NCBI RefSeq assembly: GCF_020520425.1
Contig: NC_079488.1
Coordinates: 17,920,247-17,984,246, forward strand
Length of the DNA stretch: 64,000 nt
From: Spinacia oleracea
Lineage: Eukaryota; Streptophyta; Magnoliopsida; Caryophyllales; Amaranthaceae
Reading direction: 5' to 3'
Below are positions 44,367 to 55,878 of this stretch, piece by piece (within the stretch, counting starts at the first letter, position 1; each line of letters begins with the position of its first letter). Both the position numbers and the translations under genes were made by a program. The notes under the pieces are model-generated. The model did not search any database. It saw only the letters and a list, made by a program, of their open reading frames with translations, and was not told where the DNA came from.

Positions 44367-44930
44367 ATGAGTTCTCCTTCCACCATCTTCTCCCTTCTCC
44401 TCCTCCTCCTCCTCTCTACGAAAGCTTTTTCGTACGAAGATCTCGTCACAAAAACATGTAAAGAAGCATCAAAAAATAACAAAAAAATAGACTATAACTT
44501 CTGCGTCAATGCCCTAAAAAGTTACCCTACAACAAAATCTTGTACCAATGGTCTTACATGCCTAGGAAAAGTCTCCCTTACCTTAGTGAAAAACAATGTA
44601 AGTAAAACAACTTCTATGATACAAACTCTCCTTAAGAACAATGATAAGGCCATTGATCCGAACACGAAAGCCGTGTTAGCCGATTGCTCGGATTTGTACG
44701 TCGAGTCGAGCTCGACGATTGATGAAGCAACAAAAGATTTTATGGCTAATCGACTCAACGATGCAAATAGTAAAGTTAGCTCGGTTATGACTTCTGTTGG
44801 TACTTGTGAAGAAGGGTTTCAAGATCTTGGAGTTGGATCTTCTAATCCTTTGACAAAACAGAATGATAATGCTTCTAATTTGTGTTCTTTAGCCCTTTAC
44901 ATCATGAAATCGGTTAACAAGACCTCGTAA
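44367..44930 (+). CDS. Invertase/pectin methylesterase inhibitor (PMEI) family protein 2
   Basis: 187 residues, single exon, with a signal peptide (LLLLLLLSTKAFS, about residues 9-22). Conserved cysteines: C31 (TKTCKE), C46 (DYNFC), C107 (LADCSDLY), C147 (GTCEEGF); additional C59, C65 and C172 are unusual and could form a further disulfide. Other family marks: DYNFCVNAL, RLNDANSKVSSVM, PLTKQNDNASNL. The role is as for its neighbours: a secreted helical-bundle inhibitor of invertase or pectin methylesterase, target unknown. It is more diverged than genes 1 and 3 and begins 650 bp before gene 3 on the same strand. The start ATG follows a leader without upstream ATGs nearby and a TATA-like box at about 44250. 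Confidence 0.92.
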   Translation: MSSPSTIFSLLLLLLLSTKAFSYEDLVTKTCKEASKNNKKIDYNFCVNALKSYPTTKSCTNGLTCLGKVSLTLVKNNVSKTTSMIQTLLKNNDKAIDPNTKAVLADCSDLYVESSSTIDEATKDFMANRLNDANSKVSSVMTSVGTCEEGFQDLGVGSSNPLTKQNDNASNLCSLALYIMKSVNKTS

Positions 44931-45139
44931 TTATAATTTAATCGGATACTTTCTCTGTTCCTAAAATATTGCACGGAGAGACACGGGAATTAACAAAGTA
45001 GGTAAAAGGCGGTCGGGATGACTCGAATGTGATATATTGAATATTTGTAGTGTGAAATGATATTAATTGGATTTTCTTAAATTGAACTTGTTATATTCAT
45101 TTTGATACGTGTTTTCGAAATATCAATTTAGTACGTTCT

Positions 45140-45325
45140 TATGTCATGAATAGACCTGTCAAAAACTAACCTGATCCAACCAACGTCCGACAAAAATCTA
45201 AGTGACCCGGGAAAAAAGGAATCACACATCCAATCGCATGAGCACAATGACCCCACACGAAACATTATCTGATTATAGCCGAACCGATTATATCCGACCC
45301 GCCCCTGCCGATAACGCAATTAGAG
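45140..45325. repeat. Fragment with ACCTGTCAAAAAC and CCGACCC motifs
   Basis: Begins GACCTGTCAAAAACTAACCT and contains CCGACCCG, echoing the hAT-like element at 59090 (GAGCTGT.AAAA..GACCCGA). Probably a decayed piece of a related MITE. Confidence 0.4.
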
Positions 45326-45580
45326 AGCCCTAAAGGTACTTATGAAATAATGGACGTTATTGGTCCTCTTAATGGGCTCGTGTCTTTTGGACTCTTGCCT
45401 TACAATTGTATAAAGTACAAACCAATAATTTGGGCTTCCTAACTTCTATACAGGAGCATTATTCACGCTACCAAAAGCAACCAAAAACGCCAATAGTTCT
45501 TAAATTATAGCACCCTTTATAACACCCTCATGAAAACCACTTCTAAACATGACAATCACACTTAACACAAAAACATTCTC

Positions 45581-46312
45581 ATGAAAACCATGAATTCTCC
45601 CAACACCCTCTTCTTCTCTCTCTTCCTCCTCTTCGTCGTCGTCGCTACCGGAGCGACTAATCTCATCAACCAAACATGCAAAAACTCGTCGAAGAACGAC
45701 CCAAACATCAACTACAAATTTTGTGTCTATGCCCTCCAATCAGCCCCGGCTAGCCGTTGTGCTAACATAACCCGTTTGGGCCTAATGTCAATAACGTTAA
45801 TCAAACATAACGTTACGGACACCAGGTGTACAATAAGACAACTCTTGCAGGAGAAGAAGAAGGTAGGTAGAGAGTACTATATACACTTTAGCTAGGTCAT
45901 AACCAAATTAAAGTCTGTAATCTGTACTCCTCATCGAGATCAATAAAACTTTTCTCTCTTCTTCTATGTTGTAGTGAACTATTTTTAATCTTTGGTTCTT
46001 TATTTACGTTATTGACAATAATCTTTCTTGTTTCTGGTATAACATAAGTCCATGACCGCGTTGAAGGATTGCTTGGAGCTTTACTCGGATTCACTCCCTA
46101 CGCTTAGGGAGGCGACAACGGATTATCGAGCTAAGCGATTTGTCGATGCTAATGAGAAAGTTAGCTCTGTGATGGAGGCTGCAACAACTTGTGAACAAGG
46201 GTTTGAAGATCTTGGTGTCTCTCCTTTGACACAAAGGAATGATCGCATTTTTCAGTTGTCAGCTGTTGCACTTTCTATTATGAACGTTTTGAATTTTCAT
46301 TCTTCTGAATAA
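45581..46312 (+). CDS. Invertase/pectin methylesterase inhibitor (PMEI) family protein 3 (two exons)
   Basis: Exon 1 45581-45862 and exon 2 46049-46312 join at a GT..AG intron of 186 bp in phase 0, giving 181 residues. Signal peptide residues 1-25. Conserved cysteines C33 (LINQTC), C48 (NYKFC), C102 (LKDCLELY), C142 (TTCEQGF); C60 and C83 are extra. It shares LINQTC, SDPNINY/NDPNINY, LGLxSI, and SSVMEA with gene 1, so the two look like duplicates. Genes 1 and 2 have no intron here; without splicing, translation would stop at 45893 after YYIHFS, losing the second disulfide half. So it is either an intron gain or a disrupted gene. A TATA-like TTTATAAC lies near 45516. Confidence 0.82.
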
Positions 46313-46491
46313 ATTATATGGATTTTATAGACAAGATTGTTGTGAGATATTAGATCATTGTTCAACTACATTCAGAGAGTTGAAATATATTTTTACAAGA
46401 AAACTAGAGTCGCAGTCTCTGGTACGCGCGACATGAAAACACAACTGAAATCGACACGACACGAAGAACACAAAATTACTGAAGGGAAAAC

Positions 46492-46666
46492 CAGGGGCGG
46501 AGTTTCCTATGGCTGGGGTGGGCCTGGCCCCCGACCGAAATATTTTGTAATGTAATTTTAATTTCGACCGCCCTAAATTTTGAATACAATTGTATGTATT
46601 CTATATTAGATTGCTTAAAAAAAATTACGGGCCACCCTATATAAACCGTTCCAGATCCGCCTCTAT
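46492..46666. mobile_element. hAT-like MITE (175 bp)
   Basis: Starts CAGGGGCGGAG and ends TCCGCCTCTAT, inverted; GGAAAAC flanks both sides (46485-46491, 46667-46673). Related by its ends to 50171-50470. Confidence 0.75.
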
Positions 46667-46673
46667 GGAAAAC

Positions 46674-47656
46674 ATGAAGTCGAAACAACATGGAACGAAT
46701 ATGACCTGTTTCAAAAAAGTCGTAACACTTTGACTATCACGTTTGCCAAAATACAACTTTAACTACAATTATGAAAATTTAAAATAAAATCAATTAAACG
46801 ACATTTTACTTGATAACATTTATTTTATAGAAATAAGTAAAAATATAGACATAGTTGGTGTATGAATAGTGATATTTGTATTGCAATTTGAGGAAGTACT
46901 ATGCAATTTGTTATCATAGTTTTTACATAGTTGGATAATTTTGATAACACAAAATCGATATGGGATCAAACAGGCAAACACGAACACGACCCGACAAGAT
47001 TATCAGCTCTAAAAACAAGTAGCTAATATGTCCCACATAAGACGTCATTAATCCCCATTAACGATCCATCAAGTTAACGGAGAGAATCCCGATCCTTGCT
47101 TTTATCAAACATTTTAATAGTAGAGAGAAATATAATCATTCAAATTATTTCTTTGTTGAGTCAAACAGCAATAACTTTAGGGTGCTTATCATCAAGTAAT
47201 TGTAGTAAAGAGTGAAGTATAATAAACGTTATTGTCTAATCTTTGAGAATGATTTTCATGTCTCTTTTTTTTTTTTAACTTTCCTTTGAGTTTAGTACTC
47301 TTCGAATCATTATTACTTGATGTATCAAGTAATCAAGTAAACATCAATTTGTTTTAGAGATTATATTTGGAACTCGGATGAAGCAAAGTATGAAACTTGT
47401 ACTTCCATTGCTCCGTTTTATTTTTGTGGTGCAACCAATAACCGAGTAAACTTTTACACTATTTATATATCCTGTTTTACTATTTTTGGTGTTAATACTT
47501 AATAGTAATTGAGCGAGTTTATTTTTCACGCTTTTCTAATTTTTTCGAATTAATATTTATAAGTACGTAATACTCTCTTAGTTCTTGATTACTTGTAACA
47601 ATTTAACTGACACACTTGTCATGACACTAGTTTGACCGTAACTACATGCAATTACA
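46674..47656. other. Spacer, no gene seen
   Basis: AT-rich with stops in all frames; CAAGTAAT-type short repeats (47170-47345). Confidence 0.5.
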
Positions 47657-47658
47657 TA

Positions 47659-47917
47659 CTTCCTCCGTCTTTTAATACTCGCAACGTTTGGACTTTTGCC
47701 ACTATTCATATAATCTACTTTGACTATTCTTAGTGCTTTTTATATAAGATAAAACATAGTCATGTGGGATCTTGTTAGATTCGTCTCAATGTATATTTTC
47801 AAAATATCAACTTTTTATAATTTTTGCATAAAGAGAATTTAAGATATAAATGATCAAAGTTGTGCATTGGCATGCGTGAAACTAACAAACGTTGCGAGTA
47901 TTAAAAGACGGAGGAAG
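47659..47917. mobile_element. Stowaway MITE
   Basis: TIR CTTCCTCCGTCTTTTAATAC at left and GTATTAAAAGACGGAGGAAG at right, perfectly inverted, with TA on each side (47657-47658, 47918-47919). 259 bp, the best preserved of its family in the window. Confidence 0.95.
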
Positions 47918-48019
47918 TAATATTTAGTAAAAACTTAAAAAATTTGATATTTGAAAAATGTATATCTTACTAATCAAACAATATATTACATAATAACGAT
48001 TCATGTCATGATATGTGAC

Positions 48020-48150
48020 TTAGTTTTATTGTTGAACGCCACCAACCTACCGCAACCCTCCTCCTTTATCTGGGCTTGGGACCGGCAGTGAATGCCGCAT
48101 ACGCGATACTCACAAGTGAATGCCCTCACAGGCGGAGTTAACCTATTACA
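48020..48150. repeat. CG-richer unique-looking block in AT-rich spacer
   Basis: Reads AACGCCACCAACCTACCGCA, then CCTCCTCCTTTATCTGGGCT TGGGACCGGC and CACAGGCGGAGTTAA. Composition differs from its surroundings. I have a vague memory of similar text recurring in plant genomes, possibly a LINE or SINE part, but cannot assign it. Confidence 0.35.
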
Positions 48151-48690
48151 TAATAACATTTAATTTTATATATTAGTAAAAAAGAATTGGGCAAAGACAA
48201 TGTATTAATAGTGCAAAAATCAAACTGTTGCAGGTATTTAAGGACGGGATAAAATATATGATTTGCTCAAGATATGTAAAGCTCATGATCTCAAGTTCCC
48301 CATGCATTGATGATGAGAGGTCAGGCCCAACAACAGTGAAGAGAAACTCGTTCAATGGTCCATGGACCATATAACACAACTTGAAGTGAGACCATTCAAT
48401 ATAGATCCTAAAACATTGTATAACTTGATTATAGGCTATAAAAAACGATGAGCCCGGTCTAGTGAACCGGCCCATTTGGCCGGAAAAGCCTGTTAAGTTC
48501 AACCCGGTCGTTACACCCAAACGGCCATAAATTTGGGCTGGTTTAAGGCCGGGTTTGCCCTATGATCCACATAACAAATTTGCGAAAGTTGTCAAGTGAC
48601 TCAAGTAATGAACCACAATGTTATTACATGCTTCGTATTACAAATGTGAGAGGAAAGGTTTGGTGATTTGGATATGTGACATATCTTATA

Positions 48691-48953
48691 CTTTCTCCGT
48701 TTTAAATACTCGTAACTTTGGACTTTTTATATTTTTCACATAATCTATTTTGACTATTAGTGGTGGTTTATAATGTAAGATAAAACATATTCATGTGGGA
48801 TTTTTAGCTTCGTCTCAATACGTATTTTTAAAATATCAACTTTTTATAATTTTTGCATAAAGAGTATTTAAGATAGTCAGTGTAAATTATCAAAGTTGTG
48901 CATAGGAATGCGTGAAAGCAACAAATATTGCGAGTAAAAACAAACTGATGAAG
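48691..48953. mobile_element. Stowaway MITE, diverged copy
   Basis: Same family as 47659: CTTTCTCCGTTTTAAATACT at left, TGATGAAG at right, TA flanks, interior AAAATATCAACTTTTTATAA. About 263 bp. Confidence 0.85.
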
Positions 48954-49093
48954 TATGTTGTTAAAATATGTCTTGAATCGGTTACATTTTCCTTCGAACA
49001 ACCAGCACAAGGGATCACGATATCTGTTATTTTGGGCAGGATTATTTGTTTGATCCTAATTTCTGAGTATTTTATACATCTGTTTACAAAGTA

Positions 49094-49380
49094 CAAAGTA
49101 CAATATAAATTCTTTAGGTCATAACTTTAGTGGTTTACTGTAATTTGTACTCCTCTATCAATAAAGCTTTTCGGGTTCCGGTGATCTTTGGATCGATTCT
49201 CATCCCCGCCCTTGTGGCTCATTTGCACCCAAAAAAAAATAAAAAAAATAAATAAAGCTTTTCGGGTTCTTTTTATGGATGTAGCTAATATATTGTTAGT
49301 AAACTACGTTAAATTTCTAGACTTTTTATTTACGTTCTTATTTAATTTTCTTGCCTCTATTATAACGTCAATTTGTACGA
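49094..49380 (+). repeat. Sequence related to the intron of PMEI gene 3
   Basis: TTTAGGTCATAAC, TAAT.TGTACTCCTC, ATCAATAAA.CTTTTC and TTTATTTACGTT.TT occur here in the same order as in the intron 45863-46048. No PMEI exon sequence accompanies it. It may be the source, a second copy of a small transposon, or a duplicated 3' gene end (note AATAAA). Confidence 0.6.
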
Positions 49381-50170
49381 TGCCCCTTAATCGTATTAGG
49401 ATTCTCTCCACGTGTCATTTTATACTCCGTACTTGTCTTTATAAATTGTACTCGTAGTACAATTTTTGTAAAAAAAACATTATCTGCTAATTTACATGGG
49501 ACTTTTCCTTAAAGGTGAAATTTTTAGTAATAAGTTATATCCCCACCAATGTGATACAATAAATTTGTTGGTGATTATTCACTTTAGCCAGAAAAGATCA
49601 AATTCCACTACGAAAACAACTCAACATGTTTGGAACTATGGGCTAATTAATGGCCTAATGAATATTGTAAAATAAGTATTCAAGAGTGCATATTTGCTAG
49701 GAATATTTTTTTTTTGATAAAGTATTATTGTTTAATAAATAAAATATCAAGTTTAGTTCATTGGTCTAGTACTCTAGTGGATGTGGGCATCACTTAGACT
49801 TTCTTCTCAACATATTTAAACACATTCAGAAAAATTAAATGTTTTCGGCAAAAATAAATTTAGTTAAATATTAACGTTATATTCTCTTCGTTTTAAAGTA
49901 TTCTCTTCGTCTTAAAAACAATTCTAGTAAACATTAGTTCTAAATTTTAATGAATAAAAATCGGTAAGTACATGCAACGTATCGATATAATAATGAATTA
50001 TTGAATATAAAATTTAACATTAAAAATCAATCTGGATTAACGAAAATAAGGGGAGGATAACATGACCTTTTTAATTTTGAAGTCTCAACTTTGAATTCCC
50101 TTGTTGACAAGCTAGGTAACACGTGGTCCATTTGCCCGTCTCTCCTCAATCCTCATATGATTGTTGCAGA

Positions 50171-50470
50171 CAGGGGCGGAACTAGCATACACCAAGGGTG
50201 TGCACCTGCATACCCTGATTGCATCAAATTAAACATATTTTGAAGCAGTTATGCATCATAGAATTGATTCGGTTTGATGGTTAAACGTGATATTCAATAC
50301 TTATGAGCCAAGTGATCCGTGTTTGAACCAAACTATAAGCATAAATTGATTTTAATTTTCTTTTTGCTCTTTATTCCTCTCTGTAGTACTTTTTAAGAAC
50401 TTTTAAACAACCATTAATTTTTGGACTTCATAATTGCATACCCTAAGTAAAAATCCTGGATACGCCACTG
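50171..50470. mobile_element. hAT-like MITE (300 bp)
   Basis: Starts CAGGGGCGGAACTAG and ends CTGGATACGCCACTG, inverted; flanks GTTGCAGA / GTTTCGGA match at 6 of 8 positions, a decayed 8-bp duplication. Confidence 0.78.
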
Positions 50471-51592
50471 GTTTCGGATAGATTTATCATCTAAATAATA
50501 TACTTTTCATGTGTTTTTAATACTTTCAACGATCTTACTTATGTATTGTTTACACATTAAGTTGATCGACTTCAAATATTAACAAATGCCGAGTAGTCAT
50601 ATATACTTCTTTTGTTTTTTTTAATTGACTCGTAATAGTCCTTTTGGCACGTAATTTGAGCAAGATATTAGAGAATGTAAACAGCACTTAATAAAAATTA
50701 AAATACCATAAAGTTCCAATTCACTCATCTTAGTGTATAAAAAAAATTATTAAATGGTTCATTTACCTTCTCTATTCCATTCTTCAAACCTGCGTGTCAT
50801 AATCAAGTAAAAAGAACAGAGAATATATAAACGATTGTTATTATACAAATTATTGTTGGATTAATGATTGTTATTATACAAATTATCGTTGGATTAGTCT
50901 CAATATGTAACTTTTAAGTTAACTAACTTTTTAATTGTACTAATATAGTAATACATATGTGGTATATAGTTAGATATCTTGATTTTAAATTTAGGCATTG
51001 ATAAGCGTAAAATTCAAATCTTTGTATTATTGTCCGGATTAAAATCTTATGCCACACATTTTAGGTTCCATTTGTGTATTACTTTCTTCTACATATTGAT
51101 ATTAATGTAATTTTTATTGTAAGATATAAAAGGCAATTGAGTAGGATAAAAGATTCAAACGAGTATTAAAGATTGTAGAAAATATTACTCTATGTTTTTC
51201 CTTTTCATATTTATTCATAGTTAAATATAAAATTCACACTAGTTTGGACCACTAAAAATAATTAAAGGGAGGAAAAGTAGTCACGACCAAAGCAGAGGAG
51301 TAGGTCATTGCGTGTGAAAAAGTTACTATTCTTATTATTAGCATTAATTGGTCAACAATGGAGAAATAATCCTTTTTTAAGTTTTTAATTGTCACGTTCT
51401 CAATTAGACATTTCAATCCAATATTAAATTGATATTTTTTCCAAAAAACGAAAACGTCAAAAATTATGAGGGGTTGGTTACCACTTGCTCTTATTAAATC
51501 CATTTGCATGTACATGTATGGAGCTCACATGCCTTGTCGGGTTGGCGGGGCCCGAATTCAATATCACCAAAATCTAATATCGTAATCACATA

Positions 51593-51801
51593 AGGCCCTG
51601 TTCTGTTCACCTTATTTTCACTTATTTCAGGAAAAATAAGTTCAGATAAGTTCAGATAAGATAAGTTCAGGAAAAATAAGGGTTGGCCAAGTATAATTTA
51701 TAACTAAAATAAGTTTTGATAAGTTCAGATAAGTTCAGTTAAGTACAGATAATATAAGTTTAGGAAAAATAAGTGGAAACCAGGTGAATAGAACGCAGCC
51801 T
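51593..51801. mobile_element. Small TIR element rich in ATAAGTTCAG
   Basis: Ends AGGCCCTGTTCTGTTCACCT and (inverted) AGGTGAATAGAACGCAGCCT. Interior is a run of GATAAGTTCA units. Related ends occur at 60811 and 63301. Probably hAT-type, no clear duplication. Confidence 0.7.
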
Positions 51802-52386
51802 AAAAGTTGTGTGCTTGTGTATTCCTATACTAGTATTCTTTGTGTTAGTACTCCGTAGATCAAAATTGAATGATAGTGAAGCAAAAAGTTTTTAACCCGC
51901 ATGATGCACGATGTTTATTTAGTATAGTTTTGGTGTGAATTATTAATGTTACTTTAAGTTTATGTGTTGTCGTGGTTAACTAGGTAATGGAGAAGTTATG
52001 TTGGAAAAGTGTTGTATATTTGTATCCAAAATAGTCAAATGTAACTGTGTATAAGCTCGCGAGTTCTGTTCATCTTACAAAATATAAATTTCAGCTCTGG
52101 TACGGTTCTATATATGTTGTAATTATGTTTAATAAGTTTATTTTCTCAACTTTACTGCGGAGTAATTTCCATTGACTAATATCTTTAATTATTAATGAGT
52201 AAAATTATAAAAATTTAATATTATAAAACTATACGATGAGACGATTATAACAAAACCACACAAGGCTATATTTTTTCTTATGTATAAATCACAATTGATA
52301 GTCAAATTGTATTATATAAGAATACAATTGTGTAATCTAAAAAAAAATAAAAGGAGGAAGTATTTGCGAAAAGAACGCATCCTAAG

Positions 52387-52474
52387 AGATAAATCATTTC
52401 ACTAAGGTTCACACCAAAATCTATACTTCAAGATAAATCATTTCACTAAGGTTCACACCAAAATCTATACTTCA
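52387..52474 (+). repeat. 44-bp perfect tandem duplication
   Basis: AGATAAATCATTTCACTAAG GTTCACACC... occurs twice without visible change, implying a recent event. Confidence 0.95.
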
Positions 52475-53254
52475 AAAAAGTAGAATCATGTTAAATTAAT
52501 ACGAAGTACTTGTTAATTTGTTTAGTATACACATTTTCCCCTTGTTTAAATTTGTTTTCTATGATTTTCCACGGTTTTTCCATCACTATCAAGGGAAAAA
52601 AGTGTAAAAAATAAAACAGGCAAAACACAACTATTCCGTAGTTGATTTCCACAATATTTCATTTCCCTTGTTCTATTTAAATTACCAAACATGTTAAAAT
52701 TAAATAATTCTCATATCTCCACAATTTTACACATTTTAAAATAAAATCGCTACTCGAAACATTTCTTAAGCAACATAAAGTCGGTTAACACTTGAGTAAA
52801 CTCTATGTCATTGAACAATCGTACGAGTACTCGTACTTGCGTAAATCGTTCACGTAGATATCGGCATGGCTATTGCTAGGTACCGCTTAGGCTCTGAGTT
52901 CGACGGGAGACCAAATATTAAGTACACATCATGGATTAACATGGTAATGCTGCAATGCTACGCATCGAAGGCAAATAATTGAATGCCTATATAACATGTT
53001 TCATATAATCATATCTATGTAAATGACGGAGTATTATTATCTCATTTATTCCTCCTCTATTTAACCAAACATACAACTAACTACTTAGAATTCAGGGGAG
53101 GTTTAAGACATTCCTTAGAAGAAACAATGCATATCTCCAAATCAGCATCAGCCTACGCGGTAGCGCCATGTGTAAACCAACTAATGGACGCTATATTTTT
53201 TAGCTCCTCTATATTCACATGTTAAATTCACATGCTATAATTCATTTACTTATA

Positions 53255-53662
53255 TTCCTTCTGTTCCAAAATTATTGTCCTGATTTTTATTTGGGCATCC
53301 TAAATTTCCTGATTTTTATCCTGATTATTGTCTTGTTTTCTTAATTGGATATTATTTTTCTCAGTTTCTCATACACTATATTCCACTTTTCTACTTTCAT
53401 GTACACTTTCTCACTTTTTCATACACTATATTCCGCGTTTTACACTTTCTCTTTCATTATATTCCACTTTTCCACTTTCTCATATACTATATTTTACTTT
53501 TCTTAAAACCCGTGCTTTTGGGTAAGCAGATCCAGGCCCTGGTCTTATGATCCCCATCTACTGCATTCGCACCTGGAATAAGCTCCGGGAAAGCGCCCTT
53601 CCAACAAGCTAAGGAATCGGAGCGTGTAATCAAACATGACTATAATTTTGGGACGGAGGGAG
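53255..53662. mobile_element. Stowaway-like MITE with internal insertion
   Basis: Left TTCCTTCTGTTCCAAAATTA TTGTCC and right ATAATTTTGGGACGGAGGGA G are inverted, with TA outside. It holds repeats of ACTATATTCCACTTTT and a 120-bp GC-richer insert (GCAGATCCAGGCCCTGG...) near 53525-53640 of unknown origin. Confidence 0.75.
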
Positions 53663-54403
53663 TATCATTTTGTCATTCCCAATATCAATTGCTAAGCTAG
53701 GCATTGGAGAGGGATCTCCGAGCTCACTCCCCGAATTTGATTCAACTGAACTCTAATTCTAGCTAATTAAAGAAAATATTATTCTCAATCTAACTTACAC
53801 CTATAACAACATACTTTGAGATATTATTATGAAGAGCGGAATGATTTAATTTTTAAAAGAAAAAAAATACGGAGAAAAACATTACTTCGTATCATTAATA
53901 ATCAATTATGCGGTATCTACAATAAAAAAAGTAGATCTGTATATTCGAGATTTAGAGAAAATACATCATTGTTATGATCACACGATTTTGCATTCTAAAA
54001 CACATCTCGTACTCCAAGTTTTCTAGCTTGACGTGAGCATCGCTTTTTGATGTTTTCGCTCTTTCCAAATAGAGCCATTCGCAATCGGCACACAAATTAT
54101 TCCGATCGACGAGTTAACCCGTATAAATCCAGATCATTTTACCAATTATTATAACCCTAAAAAATAAATTCTCATTCATGAATAATAGACGAGAATCAAT
54201 AAACTAAAAAGAATCTAGGAAAACCTCGGGAACTTCTTGCTCCCTTTATCATTGGTATGTTAGATCAATACTAAGTATATCTTTGTGACTAGTACTCCAA
54301 ATTTTAGTACGGCGTCATGCTCCAAATCTTCGTTTCTTTTCCGCGCTTGTTCAAAGTCAGATAATTAAGGAATGGAGGGAATAAGATAATACATCGTGTC
54401 TCA

Positions 54404-54990
54404 TGTGTGACCAGCCACACCATCAACTTGATGGTGTGACACGCACAACTAATATGAAGAAAGTTATTGATGGGTGTTACTTGATTTTCTATGCTGGTGT
54501 TACTTATATATTGAATTCGTTGTTACTTTTTCTGTTTTACTGCAGTTTCATGTTAGAGGTTCCTTGTATAGACCGGTGTTAGTTGACTTTCTATGATTAT
54601 GTTACTTATTCGTTGTTTTCTTGTTTTACTGTAGTTTCTTGAATTTCATGTTCGATGTTCCTTATATAAACTGATGTTACTTGACTTTTTATGCTGATGT
54701 TACTTTTAGTTATTGCAGTTTCTTCAATTTAATGTTAGAGGTTCTTTGTATAGACTGGTGTTATTTGACTTTCAATGTTGGTGTTACTTATATATTGTAT
54801 TTGTTGTTGTTTTTCTTGTTTTATTAAGTTTTCTTCAATTTCATGTTAGAGTTTCTTTGTGTATACTGATTTTACTTTATTTTCTATGCTGATGTTACTT
54901 TATTTTCTGTACTTTAAACGAGCTGGACTTATTTATAAGTGTGAACATGCCACACCATCAAGTTGATGGTGTGGATGTGGCTGGTCACAT
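54404..54990. mobile_element. TIR element with about 118-bp internal tandem repeats
   Basis: Ends TGTGTGACCAGCC.. and (inverted) ..GGCTGGTCACATA, each carrying the palindrome CACACCATCAAsTTGATGGTGTG. Between them four diverged units share TTTCTTGTTTTACTG.AGTTTC, ATGTTAGAGGTTCCTTGTAT and TGTTACTTGACTTTCTATG. No coding. Confidence 0.8.
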
Positions 54991-55878
54991 ATAAGACTTA
55001 AGGAAGATAATAATACTAGTACAATAATACCCGTTTCTTTTTCTACACTTATTAAAAAAAAAGGATTGATTGAGAAATGGAGAGAATAAACCTACCAAGA
55101 AAGGCAAAGGAGTAGCAGCTTTATTACCCGACTCTTCATTCTACCTCAAATACACGTTCGGGTATGAATATGTACATTTCGACATTCATTTAATAATTAA
55201 ATCATGTAATGTCGTGTCGGACACTAAGACGAGTACCGTGTCCGATATGAGTATCTGATCCGAGTAATATACAATACAGTGGGAATATATTTTTTTCCAA
55301 AAGGTAAGAAGAATGCACCCAACTGCATCAAATCCTCACACCGGTCAACCTCTTCCCAAACTGCCCCTATCACGAATCAATCCCCTTGGTAGGGATTGGA
55401 ATATGTGATGTAGATCTTGGTTATACAAACCAAGTCACCTTATCGAACCTCAATTTATGACTGATGTTTGATGTATCTAAAAAACAGATAATGGATGGTC
55501 CTCAAAATCACCCATTGACAGCTCAAGTTCGATTCCACTAGCTCTACCTCTACAACATCGAATAAAAAACTCGAAAACGACATTATAGAATATAATACCA
55601 GAACAAATATATATCATATACTATATTCATTTCAACTGAGAAATGAACTTGGACTAGCTTAAAATAATTACATAAGCTAGAAAGGTTCACAAAAATGTCA
55701 GCTCTAACTTAAACTTAAAAAACTGGGGCTTCGAATAACCAAAACAACCCCAAATTACATAAATAAATAATTAAACACTACAATTAATAACAATAATAAG
55801 CTCATTGGTTATATCATCTTCATCATATTATATATATAATGCCCTATAGTATACATAAATAACATGATACTATAACTA
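54991..55878. other. Spacer and 3' flank of the JAZ gene
   Basis: No gene-like frame. The last 250 bp (55640-55878), read on the minus strand, would be the JAZ 3' UTR; it is AT-rich with several AATAAT-type signals. Confidence 0.45.

Noticed and set aside
51880-51920. Hairpin CGCATGATGCACG resembling a Helitron end
   Set aside because: No CTAG at the right distance and no matching TC start.
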